From positions 21,761,201 through 21,825,200 of the forward strand of contig NC_092670.1 of the NCBI RefSeq assembly GCF_964355755.1: a stretch of DNA of 64,000 bases. Reading direction: 5' to 3'. The notes under the pieces were generated by a model. That model searched no databases, had not been told where the DNA came from, and saw nothing but the letters and a program-made list of their open reading frames with translations. This document shows, one piece after another, positions 60,757 to 64,000 of the stretch; the stretch's first letter is position 1, and every line of letters begins with the position of its first letter. Both the position numbers and the translations under genes were made by a program. Origin of the DNA: Antedon mediterranea. Lineage: Eukaryota; Echinodermata; Crinoidea; Comatulida; Antedonidae.

Positions 60757-61192
60757 TTATTATTAGGTGATCATTTAGAATAAAATAATCATCTATTGTT
60801 ATTGTATGAAATCTTTATTCTTAGGTGATCATTTAGAATAAAATGATCACCTATTGTTATTGTTTGAAATCTTTATTCTTAGGTGATCATTTAGAATAAA
60901 ATGATCACCTATTGTTATTGCAGGGAGTTGTAAATTACAACTCCCTGGTTATTTTATGAAATCTTTATTATTAGGTGATCATTTAGAATAAAATAATCAC
61001 CTATTGTTATTGTATGAAATCTTTATTCTTAGGTGATCATTTAGAATAAAATGATCACCTATTGTTATTGTTTGAAATCTTTATTCATAGATGATCATTT
61101 AGAATAAAATGATCACCTATTGTTATTACATGAAATCTAAGTTTATTAATAGGTGATCATTAAGAATAAAATGATCACCTATTGTTATTGTA
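60757..61192. repeat. Tandem array of seven 58-bp hairpin units
   Basis: TTAGGTGATCA begins units at 60763, 60821, 60879, 60971, 61029, 61087 and 61149. Each unit contains TAGGTGATCATTT and its reverse complement around AGAATA. Spacing is 58 bp except 92 (a 34-bp insertion) and 62 near the end. Confidence 0.95.
60914..60954. mobile_element. 27-bp perfect palindrome inserted in the array with 7-bp duplication
   Basis: CAGGGAGTTGTAA, a central A, and the reverse-complement arm occupy 60921-60947. Left flank GTTATTG (60914-60920), right flank GTTATTT (60948-60954). Sister units read GTTATTG directly followed by TATGAAATC, i.e. the empty site. Confidence 0.85.
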
Positions 61193-61455
61193 TGTTTTTT
61201 ATTAATTATTTCTCTCTGTACAAAAAATATCTCAAAAAGTTAATTGCCAATATCACAAACATTTCACAATATCTTTTGAATAGTTAAATTAAATTATTAT
61301 CATTGTTATGTCATGGTGTAACTTTTTCCATTCCATATTAGTGTAGGAGTACTAATCATTATGGTCTACTTTAGATGACAAAACATGATACCAAAGAATC
61401 AAAATAATATGTCAAGAATTAATGGAATTTTGAAATAAAAATATTTTCATATAAT

Positions 61456-61650
61456 TTAAAGTTTATTTAAAGATACTTTTGTTTCATTACAGAAAATGCC
61501 AGTAAAGGTTTTTTGATTACAATACGAGAAATCACAGTATGACTGATAGACGCCACGACAGACACACAAGGTACCACACAAGGAATGAAATGTAAAAATA
61601 ACAACAAGTGATGCTAAATAACAGAATTGAAGATTATTCAACATTATCAA
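61456..61650 (-). CDS. Candidate first exon with signal peptide
   Basis: From ATG at 61650 (or 61644) a hydrophobic segment (F-C-Y-L-A-S-L-V-V-I-F-T-F) is followed by a Cys-rich stretch C-G-T-L-C-V-C-R-G-V-Y-Q-S-Y-C-D-F-S-Y-C. A possible donor GTAATG follows I-F at about 61499. It looks like a small secreted protein or its first exon; a TIMP-like C-x-C start is one weak possibility. No downstream exon was proven. Chance remains real. Confidence 0.3.
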   Translation of the reverse strand: MIMLNNLQFCYLASLVVIFTFHSLCGTLCVCRGVYQSYCDFSYCNQKTFTGIFCNETKVSLNKL

Positions 61651-62311
61651 TTGTAATATCTCAATTCATTAGCAACAGTTTGCTAAACGGACCCCAGGCA
61701 GGTTTTCGTTAGATCTCACCAGGAAGACGTTTATGCAAAAATAGTAATAGCTGGATCTGTTGGGATTCCGTGATACTGTAAGTTTTTATTTGTATCTGGT
61801 TGTCTGCTACTGGGTTGGACGTTGGGTGGAAAGACAACAATTGTGCGTGGTTGTAGAGACTGGATCGCTGTGAAATATAAGTAGCGTAGCAAGGCCACTG
61901 TGTGGTGCCCTGGGAATTTTGAAAGTAGTAATATTAATAGCTCTTAATGAATAATTGGGTCTATATTTATTGAATACTGTTATAGTCAATATTTGTATTC
62001 ATAAATATGATGTGTGTACACTAACTTTGACAAATTGGTATTAACTCAAAATGTACTTTGCCATTAATGTGGCAGGTGAGGGTTTTTTCAACAGTGTTTT
62101 ACAGCATCAACAACATTTCTATGAAAATGATTTTGATAGTGTCATTGGTTGAACCAGGATTTAACCAGGAAGGTATACTGATCTACCTACCATACCTGAA
62201 TAACCTTTAAAAGGGAATACATCAGCCACCTTGTCTGACTTTGAAAGGTGGTTGTGGCAAATGTAGAAACAATAAACAAAGCCTTTTGGCAGTGTATCTT
62301 ATATAAACAAC

Positions 62312-62830
62312 ATTACCAGTGGGGATAAACAGTAAACAGGTCAAACTTGGCAGAGAGGTAATAGTCATAGCAACAACATGCTACATCAACTCACAGGAGG
62401 TAAAATGTTTGGACATTAAAACATTTAAAACAAGAATAAACGTCAGAATTGAAGAAAACAAATTTAGATGAAAAAATATTTTATTTAGTTGTCTGTCATA
62501 TGTTGGAAGAATGAATGTTACCAGAAGGGATAAAACAATTAATATAACAGTGTTGATGTATTATGTGTGTATTATTCCCTCAATTGTCAAGATACTTTTT
62601 GACATCAGTATAAGATTAAAATACATTAATTAATATAAATGAGGTTGTTAATTCAAACTATTTTTAATTTTTTTGTAGATTATTGGAACAACTAGAGGTG
62701 GAGATTATTAAAGACGTTTTACCAGAGGGGAGAGAACTACAATTAAGATATCAATGTTGAGCAGGCACCCATCTCCATGGCAACTACAGGAACATCATCT
62801 TAGAGGAGGTAAAACTATGGTCATTGAGAA
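62312..62830. repeat. Degenerate repeat, period about 203 bp
   Basis: TTACCAG(A/T)(A/G)GGGA(T/G) recurs at 62313, 62518 and 62719. GCAAC(A/T)ACA...ACATCA/T and AGGAGGTAAAA recur after the first and third. Confidence 0.45.
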
Positions 62831-63211
62831 CATGCATATATTCATGTTGGTTAGATAGAGCAAAACGCTTTATGAGTGGTGGTTGAAATAACAGCAATTA
62901 AAAACTTATAACTTAAACAAATTCTTGTTTTTGTAAAATATCAATCACGGTTTAACAAAATATAAAAGTCATGGATGACCATGATGATCTAGTGTTAATG
63001 ATTCCTTGCCTGATTATTATTACGACCAATGATGCCCTACAGTGTGAAAACACACTTAAATAAACCATTATCATTATCCTAGCGGGCAACGAAGTGCATT
63101 CTGATTTATTTCAAGATAAAGGAATCGTTTTGAAACTAAACAATAATTGAGTTAATTGTTGCTGAATGTTGATAATATCTTTTTAAAAACTGGTAGAGTA
63201 ATATTATTCTA

Positions 63212-63318
63212 AAGCTCTGTCTACACTATCAAACTTTATGTGCCAAAAAAATGTGATGTGGCCATACATGGACATGATGATTTTTTGTCAAACTAGTGTG
63301 ATAGTGTAGACAGAGCTT
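63212..63318. mobile_element. Hairpin MITE, younger copy
   Basis: The left AAGCTCTGTCTACACTATCA and the right inverse TGATAGTGTAGACAGAGCTT are perfect over 20 bp, and TA lies on both sides. 107 bp, no coding capacity. The TA borders fit a Tc1/mariner-type origin. Confidence 0.85.
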
Positions 63319-63320
63319 TA

Positions 63321-64000
63321 CCATTAAGCTCTATAATACTATGGAGAGCCATTGGGGTCTTTATGCCAATTTCTTATGGCACAAGTGGCTGTTCATAGAA
63401 TAAAAACATTGCAACATTTTTAAACCTTTGGGGTAAATTTTACCGCCAAATGAAATGGAATGCATCGCTCTCTTTCGTTTCTATCTATGTGCTCAGTAAA
63501 TCATCTTAAATCATGTGTGGTTATAGAACTTACAACTTGCAGCATGCATTGTACGCTTAACTGAAGGGATGGCACTCTGTTTTTAATTGGTTTTTGATTG
63601 GATGTAAAGTGTTTGTATGGGTCGCCCTGTTGTGCGTCAAAGTATTTGTTAAGTTTGCAATTTAGTGCTAAGTAGGATTCACAGTGATATGCTAGATAGT
63701 CTAGCTAAAAACAACCCATTGAGGGGATTAACTTTTCATCAGCAATGGGCTTACTTACACTTACTTACTTACAAAATAATATTCACTTAATAGAGTGCGT
63801 TGTGGCTAACTCTCCAATCAGATGAAATCAATTTAAAGTAAATAATTAGTAATGATGGAACTTGCTTGTTCTTATAATAAGTACTGTAATTTTTAGGTAA
63901 ATCCAACCTTGCTTGTATTCGCATTCATATTTGCCATTTATCTATCTGCAGGAAACTTTGTCAGAAATGATGCCATAACGAAAATTTTTAATGCAAATGT
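63321..64000. other. No gene recognised at the right edge
   Basis: AT-rich, with a short ACTTACTTACTT repeat around 63751-63772. No exon seen. Confidence 0.4.

Noticed and set aside
60757-61192. CRISPR-like array
   Set aside because: Repeats are contiguous 58-bp hairpin units without unique spacers, in a eukaryotic context.

Overview
The window reads as nuclear DNA of a marine invertebrate, most likely an echinoderm (a crinoid is possible, low confidence). It is AT-rich, its genes are split by GT-AG introns, and it is full of short decayed transposons, SINE-like and LINE-like tails and degenerate tandem arrays. The immune-type ARM/TIR/SAM genes and a meteorin gene also fit. The assignment rests on gene content and repeat style, not on a species match.

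Layout. 1-1.3 kb: nothing recognised. 1.29-1.73 kb: a small inverted-repeat element built from an AATAAACGCC motif. 1.86-8.32 kb, minus strand: two tandem copies of a gene encoding Armadillo repeats, then a TIR domain, then a SAM domain. The upstream copy (5505-8316, five exons, 619 residues) is intact. The other copy (1862-4230) is a pseudogene that has lost two TIR exons, has a nonsense codon in the remaining TIR exon and is frameshifted in the ARM exon. 9.0-9.9 kb: the 3' end of a non-LTR retrotransposon. 10.2-11.5 kb: two inverted arms of about 80 bp. 14.586-29.106 kb, plus strand: a complete four-exon meteorin/meteorin-like gene of 324 residues with all ten family cysteines. Its 11-kb second intron holds a GC-richer block, perfect palindromes, a tRNA-derived SINE and a degenerate 180-bp array.

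29-64 kb is gene-poor and repeat-rich. It holds an identical 268-bp tandem duplication (30.3 kb), a second LINE 3' end (38.8-39.4 kb), a diverged inverted duplication (38.0 and 44.3 kb) whose right arm carries two MITEs, a related MITE at 52.2-53.1 kb, a hAT-like MITE with an 8-bp target duplication (55.3-55.9 kb), an 89-bp triplication (57.8 kb) and a 58-bp hairpin array (60.76-61.19 kb). Two tiny palindromic insertions (19 and 27 bp), each flanked by a 7-bp direct repeat, are the most unusual structures; one sits inside the hairpin array, whose sister units show the empty site. At the right end two minus-strand candidate exons (59675-59893 and 61456-61650) may belong to an unrecognised gene running off the window.

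Functionally the two solid genes are unrelated: one is a cytoplasmic TIR protein of the SARM1-like type (probable innate immunity or NAD metabolism), the other a secreted growth-factor-like protein. No rRNA, intact tRNA, CRISPR array or bacterial sequence was seen.
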